From: Pseudonocardia abyssalis
Lineage (GTDB): Bacteria; Actinomycetota; Actinomycetes; Mycobacteriales; Pseudonocardiaceae
Length of the DNA: 64,000 nt
Assembly: GCF_019263705.2 (NCBI RefSeq)
Contig: NZ_JADQDK010000001.1
Span: 3,348,001-3,412,000, forward strand
Reading direction: 5' to 3'
Positions 19,493 to 28,589 of this stretch are shown here, one piece after another; the stretch's first letter is position 1; every line of letters starts with the position of its first letter. The translations under genes were made by a program, and so were the position numbers. Under the pieces are notes generated by a model. That model worked only from the letters and a program-made list of their open reading frames with translations, did no database searches and had not been told where the DNA came from.

Positions 19493-19530
19493 AAAAAACC
19501 CCCGACCGCCGGGTAGGGCGATGCGAGGGT
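19493..19530 (-). terminator. Terminator hairpin in ilvB leader (attenuator)
   Basis: On the minus strand ACCCTCG (19524-19530) can pair with CGGGGGT (19498-19504) and is followed by a run of T ending at 19493, 37 nt before the ilvB start. An alternative inner CCCG/CGGG stem is possible. Upstream, GGCGCGTC in the end of the leader peptide can pair with GACGCGCC, offering a competing fold. Confidence 0.7.
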
Positions 19531-19555
19531 GGCGCGTCGACGACCGAGAACCCGC

Positions 19556-19603
19556 TCAGGCGTGGACGCGCCTGCGAAGTACGAGGACCCGGGAGTCGGA
19601 CAT
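19556..19603 (-). CDS. ilvB leader peptide
   Basis: A 15-codon frame encoding [15 protein letters not shown], from ATG 19603 to TGA 19556. Codons 6-9 are Val-Leu-Val-Leu (GTC CTC GTA CTT). A promoter ends 7 nt before the ATG, so it is probably translated from the very 5' end of the transcript. The terminator hairpin follows. This is the known design of ilvBNC attenuation in actinobacteria such as Corynebacterium. Confidence 0.75.
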   Translation of the reverse strand: MSDSRVLVLRRRVHA

Positions 19604-19610
19604 GCCGGCG

Positions 19611-19641
19611 ACGCTAGCACGGTTGCGGCGGTCACCGTCAA
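19611..19641 (-). promoter_or_regulatory. ilvBNC promoter
   Basis: On the minus strand TTGACG (19636-19641) and TAGCGT (19611-19616) are separated by 19 nt, and the leader-peptide ATG follows the -10 box by 7 nt. This is a near-consensus SigA-type promoter giving a leaderless start for the leader peptide. Confidence 0.75.
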
Positions 19642-19706
19642 CTTCGTGGGAATCGCGGACCGTATCGTGGGACACACCCGCCGGCGACGGGTGGCAGCAT
19701 GGCGGC

Positions 19707-20081
19707 GTGTCCGTCGTCGCGTTCCAGCCGTCCCGGCTGCAGATCCTGTTCGCGCTGGTCCTCGCCGTGTGCGCGACCCCGGTGGCGTTCGGGGCCCCGT
19801 TCCTGTGGCTGGTCTACCTCGTCCCGATCGCCGTCGTCGTGTGGACGCTGCGCACGCGCACCGTCGTCGACGCGGAGGCCGTCACCGTCCGCACGTTGCT
19901 GGCGGGCAGGCGCGTACCGTGGTCGCAGATCAGCTCGCTGCGCCTGGCCGACAAGGGCCGGGTCCACGCCGTGCTGAACGACGGTGCCGAGCTACCGCTC
20001 CCCGCCGTCGGCGTCCGCGACCTGCCCCAGCTCGCCGCCGCGTCCGGCGGCCGGCTGGCCGACCCGGCTGGAGACCAGTAA
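19707..20081 (+). CDS. Membrane PH-domain protein (CFP-6-like)
   Basis: A 124-residue protein with two adjacent hydrophobic helices in residues 10-50 ([19 protein letters not shown], then [17 protein letters not shown]) and a small bacterial PH-like domain behind ([20 protein letters not shown] to the end). It corresponds by position and form to Rv3004, the low-molecular-weight antigen 6. Biochemical role is not established. GTG at 19707 fits the family length; an ATG eight bases upstream is in another frame. Its TAA overlaps the ilvD ATG by one base, so the two are translationally linked. Confidence 0.8.
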   Translation: MSVVAFQPSRLQILFALVLAVCATPVAFGAPFLWLVYLVPIAVVVWTLRTRTVVDAEAVTVRTLLAGRRVPWSQISSLRLADKGRVHAVLNDGAELPLPAVGVRDLPQLAAASGGRLADPAGDQ

Positions 20082-21922
20082 TGCCGGCTCTGCGTTCCCG
20101 CGTCACCACCCACGGCCGCAACGCCGCCGGAGCGCGTTCGCTCTGGCGCGCCACCGGCATGACCGACGGCGACTTCGGCAAGCCGATCGTCGCCATCGCC
20201 AACTCCTACACCCAGTTCGTGCCCGGTCACGTGCACCTCAAGGACATGGGCGACCTGGTCGCGGGCGCGATCACCGAGGCCGGCGGCGTGCCGCGGGAGT
20301 TCCACACCATCGCCGTCGACGACGGCATCGCGATGGGCCACGGCGGGATGCTCTACTCCCTGCCCAGCCGCGAGGTGATCTCCGACGCCGTCGAGTACAT
20401 GGTCAACGGCCACGCCGCCGACGCGCTCGTCTGCATCTCCAACTGCGACAAGATCACCCCCGGCATGCTCAACGCCGCGATGCGCCTCAACATCCCCACC
20501 GTGTTCGTCTCCGGCGGGCCGATGGAGGCGGGCAAGGCCGTGGTCGTCGGCGGGGTCGCGCAGGCGCCCACCGACCTGATCACGGCGATCTCGGCGTCGG
20601 CGTCCTCGGAGGTCGACGACGACGGCCTCACCGAGGTCGAGCGCTCCGCGTGCCCCACCTGCGGGTCCTGCTCCGGCATGTTCACCGCCAACTCGATGAA
20701 CTGCCTCACCGAGGCGCTCGGGCTCGCGCTGCCCGGCAACGGCTCCACGCTGGCCACGCACACCGCCCGCCGGGAGCTGTTCCTGAACGCCGGGCGCACC
20801 GTCATGGACCTGGCCACGCGCTGGTACCGCGACGACGACGCGTCCGCCCTGCCCCGCAACATCGCCACCCGCGCCGCCTTCGAGAACGCGATGGCCCTCG
20901 ACGTCGCGATGGGCGGCTCCACCAACACGGTGCTGCACATCCTGGCGGCGGCCCAGGAGGGCGAGGTCGACTTCGACCTCGCCGCGATCGACGCGGTGTC
21001 CAAGCGCGTGCCGACGCTGTCGAAGGTCTCCCCCAGCTCCGACTACCACATGGAGGACGTCCACCGCGCCGGTGGCATCCCGGCCATCCTGGGCGAGCTG
21101 TGGCGGGCCGGGCTGCTGCGCGAGGACGTGCACACGGTGCACTCGCCGTCGCTCTCCGCGTGGCTGCAGGCGTGGGACATCCGCGCCGAGTCGCCGTCCG
21201 AGACCGCCGTCGAGCTGTTCCACGCCGCCCCCGGCGGGGTGCGCACGACGCAGGCGTTCTCCACGTCGAACCGCTGGTCCTCGCTCGACACCGACGCCGT
21301 GTCCGGCTGCATCCACGACGCCGAGCACGCGTACACCACCGAGGGCGGGCTCGCGGTCCTGCGCGGCAACATCTCCCCGCACGGCGCGATCATCAAGACC
21401 GCGGGCATCCCCGAGGAGCTGTGGCACTTCTCCGGCCCGGCGCGGGTCGTCGAGAGCCAGGAGGAGGCCGTGTCGGTCATCCTCACCAAGCAGATCCAGC
21501 CCGGTGACGTCCTGGTGGTCCGCTACGAGGGCCCGGCCGGCGGCCCGGGGATGCAGGAGATGTTGCACCCCACCGCGTTCCTCAAGGGCTCGGGGCTCGG
21601 CGCGAAGTGCGCGCTGATCACCGACGGCCGCTTCTCCGGCGGCTCGTCGGGCATCTCGGTCGGGCACATCTCCCCCGAGGCGGCCGACGGCGGCGTCATC
21701 GGCCTGATCGAGGACGGCGACACGATCCTCATCGACGTCCGCAGCCGCACGCTGTCGGTCGACGTTCCCGACGAGGTGCTCGCGGAGCGGCGGCAGAAGA
21801 TGGACGCGTCCGAGCGTCCGTGGCAGCCGCGCGACCGGGAACGGTCGGTGTCGAAGGCCCTGCGCGCCTACGCGGCGCTGGCCACGAGCGCGCACACGGG
21901 GGCGGTCCGCCGGATCGTCTGA
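20081..21922 (+). CDS. ilvD: Dihydroxy-acid dehydratase
   Basis: Fe-S dehydratase producing the 2-keto acids of valine and isoleucine from the IlvC products. 613 residues; cluster cysteines lie in [15 protein letters not shown] and [17 protein letters not shown], and the C-terminal signature [20 protein letters not shown] is intact. ATG 20081 shares one base with the stop of the cfp6-like gene. A 17-bp hairpin follows the stop. With ilvBNC 0.5 kb away on the other strand this completes the common branched-chain pathway in the window except the transaminase. Confidence 0.97.
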   Translation: MPALRSRVTTHGRNAAGARSLWRATGMTDGDFGKPIVAIANSYTQFVPGHVHLKDMGDLVAGAITEAGGVPREFHTIAVDDGIAMGHGGMLYSLPSREVISDAVEYMVNGHAADALVCISNCDKITPGMLNAAMRLNIPTVFVSGGPMEAGKAVVVGGVAQAPTDLITAISASASSEVDDDGLTEVERSACPTCGSCSGMFTANSMNCLTEALGLALPGNGSTLATHTARRELFLNAGRTVMDLATRWYRDDDASALPRNIATRAAFENAMALDVAMGGSTNTVLHILAAAQEGEVDFDLAAIDAVSKRVPTLSKVSPSSDYHMEDVHRAGGIPAILGELWRAGLLREDVHTVHSPSLSAWLQAWDIRAESPSETAVELFHAAPGGVRTTQAFSTSNRWSSLDTDAVSGCIHDAEHAYTTEGGLAVLRGNISPHGAIIKTAGIPEELWHFSGPARVVESQEEAVSVILTKQIQPGDVLVVRYEGPAGGPGMQEMLHPTAFLKGSGLGAKCALITDGRFSGGSSGISVGHISPEAADGGVIGLIEDGDTILIDVRSRTLSVDVPDEVLAERRQKMDASERPWQPRDRERSVSKALRAYAALATSAHTGAVRRIV

Positions 21923-21937
21923 CCCGGCTCGTCCACC

Positions 21938-21978
21938 ACGAGACCCCGACCCGCGGGCCCGGCGGGTCGGGGTCTCGT
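21938..21978 (+). terminator. ilvD terminator
   Basis: Perfect 17-bp stem (21938-21954, 21962-21978) with 7-nt loop, 15 bp after the ilvD stop. No U-run. Confidence 0.85.
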
Positions 21979-22035
21979 CGTGCGCGGGTCCCGACCGGCG
22001 GCGGGGTGTCGGACCCCGGCGCCGGCGTCCCGTCC

Positions 22036-22432
22036 GTGCGGATCGACCTGACGCTCGACTGGCGCCGACGCCGTCGCGCTCGCGGAGTTCTGGAAGCTCG
22101 CGCTCGGCTACGAGGACGAGCCGCCGCCCGCGCCGTTCACCACGCGGGCCGGCCGGGCGGCGTCGTTCCTCTCCGAAGGGGAGACCGACGAGGGCGGCGG
22201 GGCGTGGCTGCGCGACCCCGCCGGGGTCGGGCCGCGGTTGTGCCTGCTCGACGCGCCGCAGGGCAAGGTCGCGAAGAACCGGCTGCACATGGACGTGCGG
22301 GTCGGCGGGTGGGAGGCGGTCACCCGCACGGTCGCGCTCCAGCGGGGCGCCGGCGGCACGGTCGTCGCCGGGTTCGCCGGGCACCACGTCGTCATGGCCG
22401 ATCCGGAGCGGAACGAGTTCTGTGTGGCGTGA
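22036..22432 (+). pseudogene. VOC-fold (glyoxalase-like) protein, frameshifted
   Basis: Begins at GTG 22036 (VRIDLTLDW) and shifts by one base near 22062-22068. Beyond that the sense frame reads DAVALAEFWKLALGYEDEP, which is the usual opening of small VOC proteins, through to HHVVMADPERNEFCVA and the stop at 22432. Removing a single base would restore a protein of about 131 residues. The downstream frame has a stop just before the junction and no good start, so as given the gene is broken. Real mutation or sequencing error cannot be told apart here. Its 3' end overlaps the convergent kinase gene by 41 bp. Confidence 0.7.
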
Positions 22433-23282
22433 GCGCCGGGCCCAGGGCGTCGAGCCCGCGGGCGGCGATCCCCGCCATCTCCGTCACGCGGGCGGCGCCG
22501 AGGTGATCGGCGGCGAATCCCAGGTAGTGCACATGGACGTGGACGTCGGCCCACGCACGCTCCACGTCGGCGAACTCCGGCGGGGCGTCGAACCCGGCCG
22601 TGTACGCGGCGGGGGCGACGGCTCCGGGCACGCCGGACAGGGTGAGCACGTCGACCGCGGCCGGCGCGACGCGTGCGTTGCCCCAGTCGATCAGCGTGGC
22701 GCCGAGGACGTTGCCGCGGTGGGCGTCGCCGTGCACGAGGGTGCGTGGCAGCACGGCCAGTGCAGCGGCCATCCGCGGGTCGTCGCGCCAGCTCGCGAGC
22801 GCGTCGGCCACCTCGCCGAACGCCGGGTCGCCGGTGCGCGCGGCGGCTCCGCGCACGGCCACCAGCGTGCGGTCGCACAGGGAACGCCAGTACGCGGCGT
22901 CCACCACCGGGACCCCGCGGGGCCGCTTGCGCCACCAGTGCGCATGGATCCGCGCGAGGCTCGCCCACACCCCGTCCGGCGCAGGCTCGCCGTCGGCGGG
23001 GGGCGCGCCGTCGACGAAGGGAACGAGCAGCCACCCGTCGCCCGCGGCGAGCACGGCCGCGTCGGCACCGACCACGTTGACCGCCCGCATCGCCGCCACC
23101 TCCACCGGGGAGGCGGTCTTCAGCACCACGGGGACGGTCCGCCCGGCCACGTCGAGGTCGAGGCGCTCCACGCTCGCGGCGACGTACCCGCCGCTCAGCG
23201 GGGTCCGGTCCAGCACGACCGGTGCGCCGCCGAGCGCCCGCGCGGCGGCGGGGAGCCAGGCCGCGTCGGGCGGGGCCGTCAC
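22392..23282 (-). CDS. Phosphotransferase of the aminoglycoside kinase fold
   Basis: A 296-residue APH-type kinase. The catalytic loop is LVHGDAHRGNVL with the catalytic Asp, followed by the metal-binding Asp in LIDWGNARVA; the N-lobe begins around GGAPVVLDRTPLSGGYVA with the lysine in VPVVLKTAS. This fold phosphorylates hydroxyl groups of antibiotics, choline, homoserine or sugars; the substrate here is unknown and resistance should not be assumed. GTG at 23282 overlaps the DoxX stop by 4 nt (GTGA), so the two genes are translationally coupled. Confidence 0.85.
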   Translation of the reverse strand: MTAPPDAAWLPAAARALGGAPVVLDRTPLSGGYVAASVERLDLDVAGRTVPVVLKTASPVEVAAMRAVNVVGADAAVLAAGDGWLLVPFVDGAPPADGEPAPDGVWASLARIHAHWWRKRPRGVPVVDAAYWRSLCDRTLVAVRGAAARTGDPAFGEVADALASWRDDPRMAAALAVLPRTLVHGDAHRGNVLGATLIDWGNARVAPAAVDVLTLSGVPGAVAPAAYTAGFDAPPEFADVERAWADVHVHVHYLGFAADHLGAARVTEMAGIAARGLDALGPALTPHRTRSAPDRP

Positions 23283-23887
23283 GGGGCGACCGGCACCGGG
23301 CCGCGCAGGAGGAAGTACACGAGCAGCCCGGCCGCCACGCCGATGATCATCGCGAGCACGCCCCACGGGGCCGGCCGTCGGTTCCAGGTGCGGCCGCGCT
23401 CGAGCGCGACGTGCCCGGCGCCGGTGAACACCAGCGCCGCGGCCCCGAGTCCGAGCACCGCCTCCAGCTCCACCCCGCCCGGGAGCGACGCGAAGAACCC
23501 GCCGCCCGCGCCCAGCTTGAGCAGCACCACGTTGAGCATGATCGAGACCAGACCCGCCGCGGCGAGCGGCGTGCCCACCCCGAGCACGACGAACCCGCCC
23601 GCCACGAGCTCGGTGAGCCCGGTCGCCCAGGACAGCGCGAGCGTCTCGCGGAAGCCGAACCCGGCCAGTACCTGCGCGAACCCGCCGATCCCCGGCCCGT
23701 TCCACAGCCCGAAGACCTTCTGCATGCCGTGCGCGACGAACGTGCCGCCGATGGCGAACCGCAGGATCAACAGGCCGAGGTCGGTGGCGGGATTCCACTC
23801 CAGCGGCCGGCGCGTCGGACGGGTCTTCGGCGGGACCGGCTCGCCGATGCTGCCGGGGGTGAACACCGAGGTCGGCTGCTCGCTCAT
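23279..23887 (-). CDS. DoxX-family membrane protein
   Basis: A 202-residue integral membrane protein with a cytoplasmic N-terminal stretch of about 45 residues, then the DoxX domain: LGLLILRFAIGGTFVAHGMQ at about residues 50-69 with the typical conserved glycines and H-G-x-Q, and three further helices ending in LLVYFLLRG. It matches Rv3005c in position; that protein associates with a superoxide dismutase and thiosulfate sulfurtransferase-type partner in mycobacteria. ATG 23887 (MSEQPTSVF) is preferred to an upstream Met. It is the first gene of a two-gene unit with the kinase. Confidence 0.87.
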   Translation of the reverse strand: MSEQPTSVFTPGSIGEPVPPKTRPTRRPLEWNPATDLGLLILRFAIGGTFVAHGMQKVFGLWNGPGIGGFAQVLAGFGFRETLALSWATGLTELVAGGFVVLGVGTPLAAAGLVSIMLNVVLLKLGAGGGFFASLPGGVELEAVLGLGAAALVFTGAGHVALERGRTWNRRPAPWGVLAMIIGVAAGLLVYFLLRGPVPVAP

Positions 23888-23978
23888 GCACGCGAGACTA
23901 GTGGGCATCGACCGATGAGTCCGGGACTCGGGCACCGTCCTACCCCCGACGACCCACCCACGGCGAGCGGAACACCCG

Positions 23979-24260
23979 ATGTCCTTCCAGGCCTACCTCG
24001 ACAACGTCGAGAAGAAGTCCGGCCGCATCCCGGCCGACCTCGTGGCGATCGCGCACGAGCGCGGCTACGGCGTCGACACCAAGGTCGGGGTGATGATCGA
24101 CTGGCTCAAGACCGACTTCGACCTGGGCCGCGGCCACGCCATGGCCCTGATCCACGTCATCAGGAACGGCGCGGAGATCGACGACGAGCACGTCGGGACC
24201 ACCGGCGTGCACCGCGACGAGTCCTCCACCCTGCGGCTCGACGGGATCGCGAACCGGTAG
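23979..24260 (+). CDS. DUF4287-domain protein
   Basis: A 93-residue soluble protein: SFQAYLDNVEKKSGRIPADL and WLKTDFDLGRGHAMALIHVI are the hallmarks of DUF4287. Members are found alone or fused to DUF5655 and have no assigned activity. ATG 23979. It stands alone between divergent DoxX and the convergent dehydrogenase, whose stop directly abuts its own. Confidence 0.85.
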   Translation: MSFQAYLDNVEKKSGRIPADLVAIAHERGYGVDTKVGVMIDWLKTDFDLGRGHAMALIHVIRNGAEIDDEHVGTTGVHRDESSTLRLDGIANR

Positions 24261-25172
24261 CTAGTAGTCGCCCTCGACCAGGTTGGGGGGCTGTTCGCCG
24301 CGCGCGAAGGCCGCGATCTGCTCCGCGGCCACGGTGTACGCCCGACGCGTCCCGCCCGGCACGCTGCCGCCGACGTGCGGGGTGAGCAGCAGGCCGGGGG
24401 CCTTCCAGAGCGGGTGGTCCGAGGGAAGCGGCTCCGGCTCGGTGACGTCGACGGCGGCCCGGATCCGGCCCGACCCCAGCGCCGCGGTGAGCGCGTCGGT
24501 GTCGGCGACGGGGCCGCGGGCGGCGTTCACCAGCACCGCGTCGTCGGGCATCGCGGCGAGGAACTCGGCGCTGATCAGGCCGCGGGTGTCGTCGGTCAGC
24601 GGCACGATCACCACGCACGCGTCGTGGTGCGGCAGCAGGTCGAGCACCTCGTCGATGCCGTGCACGCCGTCGCGGGCCGTGCGCCCCACCAGGGTGGTCT
24701 CCACGCCGAAGGGCGTCAGCCGCCGCACGGTGTTCTCCGCGACGTCTCCCGCCCCGATGATCAGCACCCGCTTGCCGTCGAGCTCCTCGGTCCGGTGGTA
24801 GTCCCAGCGCGCCTCGTCCTGCGCGCGGACGAACCGCGGCAGGTGCCGGTAGACCGCGAGCAGCGTCGCGACGACCCACTCCGCGGTGGCCCCGCCGTGC
24901 GCGCCGCGGCAGTCCGACAACGCGACGCCCTCGGGCAGCTTCCCTACCCACGCCTCCGCGCCCGCGGTGAGCAGCTGCACGAGCTGCAGCTCGGGCAGCT
25001 TCTCGGTGATCGCCACGGAATCGCTCGTCGCCAGGAACGGCGGCACCAGCACCTGCGCGTGCGCCGCCTCCTCCGGGAGCGCGCCGTCCGGGTCGTAGAC
25101 GACGACGGTGACGCCCTCGAGGAGCTCCGCCCCCTCGGCGTGCGGGACCAGGACGGTGATCGGATCGGCCAT
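24261..25172 (-). CDS. D-2-hydroxyacid dehydrogenase family protein
   Basis: A 303-residue NAD-dependent 2-hydroxyacid dehydrogenase. The nucleotide motif reads VLIIGAGDVAENTVRRL, so the third glycine of GxGxxG is replaced by alanine. The catalytic Arg region is NAARGPVADTDAL, the Glu is in DVTEPEPLP and the His in LLLTPHVGGS, so the triad appears intact. Substrate preference (glyoxylate, hydroxypyruvate or other) cannot be read off. ATG at 25172 is chosen over a Met 27 bp upstream since MADPITVLVPH begins the first strand. It is divergent from the lppZ-like gene by 53 bp. Confidence 0.88.
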   Translation of the reverse strand: MADPITVLVPHAEGAELLEGVTVVVYDPDGALPEEAAHAQVLVPPFLATSDSVAITEKLPELQLVQLLTAGAEAWVGKLPEGVALSDCRGAHGGATAEWVVATLLAVYRHLPRFVRAQDEARWDYHRTEELDGKRVLIIGAGDVAENTVRRLTPFGVETTLVGRTARDGVHGIDEVLDLLPHHDACVVIVPLTDDTRGLISAEFLAAMPDDAVLVNAARGPVADTDALTAALGSGRIRAAVDVTEPEPLPSDHPLWKAPGLLLTPHVGGSVPGGTRRAYTVAAEQIAAFARGEQPPNLVEGDY

Positions 25173-25225
25173 GCCCCGGACGGTACTCACGGCGCGCACA
25201 CCCGGCCCGGCCTAACCTGTCGCGC

Positions 25226-26374
25226 GTGGGGGGACGGATGCGGCGCGCGCTGGCCGCGGCGCTGCTGGCCGTCGGCCTGGCCGGGTGCGCCACCTTCCCC
25301 GACGACGGGCCACGCGAGTGGCAGGAGCAGATCGAGGGCGCGGGCGAGCTGGGTGGGATCCCGCGGGTGCCCGAGTCCGAGGACTCGCGCACCCCGCCCC
25401 CGGCGGCCGGGCAGACGCCGCAGGGCGGTGCACCCCCGGAGCCCCAGCCCTGCGACGACCCCGATCCGGCGGTCGTCGAGACCTGTCTCGACCCCGTCGG
25501 CGCCATCGCGGTGCTCCCCGACGGCGTCAGCGCGCTGGTCGCGGAGCGCGCGACCGGGCGTGTGCTGCGCGTGGAGCGCGGCACCGACCCGGTGCTCGTC
25601 GCCACGGTGCCGGTCGACACGAGCGGCGGCGGCGGTCTCACCGGCCTCGTGCTCTCCCCGTCGTACGCGGAGGACCGACTGGTCTACGCCTACGCCACCA
25701 CCGGCGAGGACAACCGCGTCGTCCGTATCGCCGACGGCGAGCCGCCCGAGCCGGTGCTCACCGGTATCCCGCGGGGGGCCGTCCACAACGGGGGCGCGCT
25801 CTCCGTCGACGTCGACGGTTCGCTGCTGGTGGCCACCGGCGACGCGGGTGGCGCCGACCCGGCCTCACTGGCCGGCAAGCTGCTGCGCATCGACGCCTTC
25901 GGACGGCCCGCCCCCGGCAACCCCGACCCCGCCTCCCCCGTGCTCAGCTCCGGCCTCACCTCCCCCGGCGGCGTGTGCGTCAACACCCTCACCACCGCGG
26001 CGTGGGTCACCGACCGGGCGGGCACGCAGGACGTGCTGCACCTCGTCGTCCCCGGACCGCTCGGCGCGCCCGCGTGGAGCTGGCCCGACCGCCCCGGCGT
26101 CGCGGGGTGCGTGGCCCAGCTCGACGTCGTGGCGATCGCCCAGACCGGCGCGGCGTCCCTGTTCATCCTGCGCACCGACCCGGTGACCAACGCCTTCACC
26201 GCGACCGAGTCCCAGCTGACCGGTGTGTACGGCCGTCTCGCCGCCGCCGCCCCGGGCCCCGACGGCCTGATCTGGCTCGGCACCGTCAACAAGGACGGCG
26301 GGGTGCCGGTGCCGTCGGACGACCGGGTCATCGTGCTCCCCCCGGTGGCCTCGGGTGGGCAGTCGCGGGCGTAG
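25226..26374 (+). CDS. Lipoprotein, glucose/sorbosone dehydrogenase-like beta-propeller (LppZ-like)
   Basis: A 382-residue lipoprotein: signal peptide with lipobox LAGC (Cys 21), a Pro-rich linker and a six-bladed propeller related to PQQ-dependent sugar dehydrogenases (LTGLVLSPSYAEDRLVYAYA, HNGGALSVDVDGSLLVATGD). The position between DoxX and gatB matches Rv3006 lppZ. PQQ-binding ability is not assured. TAACCT at 25213-25218 stands 7 nt before GTG 25226, favouring this leaderless start; ATG 25238 is an alternative that leaves the signal peptide intact. Exported and membrane-anchored outside the cell. Confidence 0.87.
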   Translation: MGGRMRRALAAALLAVGLAGCATFPDDGPREWQEQIEGAGELGGIPRVPESEDSRTPPPAAGQTPQGGAPPEPQPCDDPDPAVVETCLDPVGAIAVLPDGVSALVAERATGRVLRVERGTDPVLVATVPVDTSGGGGLTGLVLSPSYAEDRLVYAYATTGEDNRVVRIADGEPPEPVLTGIPRGAVHNGGALSVDVDGSLLVATGDAGGADPASLAGKLLRIDAFGRPAPGNPDPASPVLSSGLTSPGGVCVNTLTTAAWVTDRAGTQDVLHLVVPGPLGAPAWSWPDRPGVAGCVAQLDVVAIAQTGAASLFILRTDPVTNAFTATESQLTGVYGRLAAAAPGPDGLIWLGTVNKDGGVPVPSDDRVIVLPPVASGGQSRA

Positions 26375-26414
26375 CCGCCGTGCGCGGACACGCCCGCCCG
26401 GCAGGCGTTTCCGC

Positions 26415-26961
26415 TCACGAGCGCGAGGCGCACTGCGGGCAGCGCGTGACCTGGCCGGCCCAGCCGTGCCGTCGGAGGACCTGTGCGAGCTCCCACGCGC
26501 CGCCGCACAGTCGGTGGACAGGTCCGTCCAGATCAGGCGCGCCCGGCCCGCGCGCTCGGCGGCGGCGTCCCGGTGGCGGTCGGGGAATGCGACACCGTCG
26601 CGGAGGTGGGTCCGCCCGTCCAGCCGCACCGTCGACGGAACGCCGACGTGGTCGTACACGGCGTCCCGGACTACGACCCGGCGAGGACGAACGGGCTCTG
26701 CCGAACAGCCGGGGGCAGCCCGTGCCCCTGCTCGACCTCGTACAGCTCCTCCAGCGCCGACCCGCCGGTAGCGCCGGGGCGGCCGTTTCGCAGCCTCCGT
26801 TCGACCTCCGGCGGGGGGACCCGGCCGCCGGTCATCGGGCCGACCAGGACCGTGCACGCCGCCCGGTGGTCCTCCCGGGCCGTCGACCGGTCCTCCCAGC
26901 GGTCCGGCCGATCAGGGTCGACGATCGACGGCGGAGTACGGCGTGCGGCCGGGGAGCGCAT
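26415..26961 (-). pseudogene. Decayed AbiEi/DUF559-like nuclease-fold gene
   Basis: Fragments of one protein are spread over three minus-strand frames. Frame 1 gives VPPPEVERRLRNGRPGATGG and LYEVEQGHGLPPAVRQSPFV; a shift near 26695 leads to RDAVYDHVGVPSTVRLDGRT and DRHRDAAAERAGRARLIW, the Vsr-like core; a second shift near 26505 leads to WELAQVLRRHGWAGQVTRCP and the stop at 26415. The same order of motifs occurs in intact actinobacterial proteins with an AbiEi-like N-terminus and a C-terminal nuclease-like fold. Two shifts in one gene make decay more likely than a single error. No gene remains in this roughly 670-bp interval. Confidence 0.65.
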
Positions 26962-27043
26962 GCCGCGCCCGTGCCGCAGGGATGCCTGGCACGGGCCCGT
27001 TTCGCAGAACCTGTGGACGACTCCCGCCGGCCACCTGCGAGGT

Positions 27044-27085
27044 CGTGAGCGGACAAGGCGGTCCTGGCCGCCTCATCCGCTCACG
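27044..27085 (-). terminator. gatB terminator
   Basis: Two-tier hairpin: CGTGAGCGGA at 27044-27053 pairs with 27076-27085 and the inner GGCGG with CCGCC. Lies 7 bp past the gatB stop. Confidence 0.8.
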
Positions 27086-27092
27086 GGCGGCG

Positions 27093-28589
27093 TCAGCTGC
27101 AGCGCTCGACGATCAGCTCGCGCACGCGCTTGGCGTCGGCCTGGCCCTTGGTCGCCTTCATGACCGCCCCGACGATCGCGCCGGCCGCCTGGACCTTGCC
27201 GTCACGGATCTTCTGGGCCACGTCGGGCTGGGCGGCCAGGGCCTCGTCGACCGCGGCGATCAGCGGGCCGTCGTCGGAGACGACCGCCAGCCCGCGGGAC
27301 GAGACGACCTCGTCGGGCGTGCCCTCGCCGTCGAGGACGCCGTCGACGACCTGGCGGGCCAGCTTGTTGTTCAGCTCGCCCGACGCCACCAGCTCGATCA
27401 CGCGCGCCACCTGGGCGGGGGTGATCGGCAGTGCGTCGAGTGCCACCTCGCGGGCGTTCGCCTTCTGCGTCAGGTACGCGACCCACCAGCTCCGGGCGTC
27501 GCCCGCGGGTGCCCCGGCGGCCACGGTGGCCTCGATGAGGTCGAGCGCACCGGCGTTGACCAGGTCGCGCAGCTCCTCGTCGGACAGCGACCAGTCGGCC
27601 TGCAGCCGCGCACGCCGGGCCCACGGCAGCTCGGGCAGCGTGGCCCGCAGCTCCTCGACCCACTCGGCGGACGGCGCGATCGGGACCAGGTCCGGCTCCG
27701 GGAAGTACCGGTAGTCCTCGGAGGTCTCCTTGATCCGGCCCGACCGCGTGCTGGCCGTGTCCTCCTGGAAGTGCCGGGTCTCCTGGACGACCTCCTCCCC
27801 CGCGTCGAGGACGGCGGCGTGGCGGCTCATCTCGTAGCGCACGGCCCGCTCGACCGAGCGCAGCGAGTTGACGTTCTTCGTCTCCGAGCGCGTGCCGAGG
27901 ATCCCGGAGTCGCGCGGCGAGAGCGAGAGGTTGACGTCGGCGCGGATCGAGCCCTGGTCCATCCGGGCGTCCGAGACGCCCAGCGCGGTGATCAGGTCGC
28001 GCAGCGCGGTGACGTACGCGCGCGCCACCTCCGGCGCCCGCTCACGGGTTCCGGGGATCATCTTGGTGACGATCTCGATCAGCGGGATCCCGGCCCGGTT
28101 GTAGTCGAGCAGCGAGTACTCGGCGCCGTGGATCCGGCCGGTGGCGCCGCCGACGTGCAGCGACTTGCCCGTGTCCTCCTCCATGTGCGCGCGCTCGATC
28201 TCCACGCGGAACACCGAGCCGTCGTCGAGCGTGACGTCGAGGTGCCCGTCGACGGCGATCGGCTCGTCGTACTGGGAGGTCTGGAAGTTCTTCGGCTGGT
28301 CGGGATAGAAGTAGTTCTTCCGGGCGAACCGGCCCCACGGGGCGATCGAGCAGTTCAGCGCCAGGCCGATGCGGATCGCCGACTCCACCGCCGTGCGGTT
28401 GACGACCGGCAGCGACCCGGGCAGCCCCAGGCACGTCGGGCACACCTGGGTGTTGGGCTCCGCGCCGAACCCGGTGGGACAGCCGCAGAACATCTTGGTG
28501 TTCGTGTTGAGCTCGACGTGGACCTCGAGCCCGAGCATCGGGTCGAAGCGCTCGATCACGTCGTCGAAATCGACCAACGCGGCGGTCAT
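27093..28589 (-). CDS. gatB: Asp-tRNA(Asn)/Glu-tRNA(Gln) amidotransferase subunit B
   Basis: tRNA-binding and kinase subunit of GatCAB, which activates and amidates Glu-tRNA(Gln) and Asp-tRNA(Asn). 498 residues: cradle domain with [20 protein letters not shown] and the zinc-binding cysteines in MFCGC and CPTC, the segment [20 protein letters not shown], then helical and YqeY tail domains ending [20 protein letters not shown] 28589 overlaps gatA's stop by 4 nt. In M. tuberculosis a pfkA gene lies between gatB and gatA; here they are fused into one tight operon. Confidence 0.97.
   Translation of the reverse strand: MTAALVDFDDVIERFDPMLGLEVHVELNTNTKMFCGCPTGFGAEPNTQVCPTCLGLPGSLPVVNRTAVESAIRIGLALNCSIAPWGRFARKNYFYPDQPKNFQTSQYDEPIAVDGHLDVTLDDGSVFRVEIERAHMEEDTGKSLHVGGATGRIHGAEYSLLDYNRAGIPLIEIVTKMIPGTRERAPEVARAYVTALRDLITALGVSDARMDQGSIRADVNLSLSPRDSGILGTRSETKNVNSLRSVERAVRYEMSRHAAVLDAGEEVVQETRHFQEDTASTRSGRIKETSEDYRYFPEPDLVPIAPSAEWVEELRATLPELPWARRARLQADWSLSDEELRDLVNAGALDLIEATVAAGAPAGDARSWWVAYLTQKANAREVALDALPITPAQVARVIELVASGELNNKLARQVVDGVLDGEGTPDEVVSSRGLAVVSDDGPLIAAVDEALAAQPDVAQKIRDGKVQAAGAIVGAVMKATKGQADAKRVRELIVERCS

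Noticed and set aside
22392..23282. Kinase as antibiotic resistance gene
   Set aside because: Only the general APH fold is visible; nothing links it to a specific antibiotic, so no resistance call is made.
26483..27163. Plus-strand hypothetical gene after the LppZ-like gene
   Set aside because: The frame is the antisense of recognisable AbiEi-like fragments and overlaps the end of gatB and its terminator.
28586..28589. Missing pfkA between gatB and gatA as a deletion scar
   Set aside because: The 4-nt gene overlap is a normal operon junction; absence relative to mycobacteria need not be a loss in this lineage.
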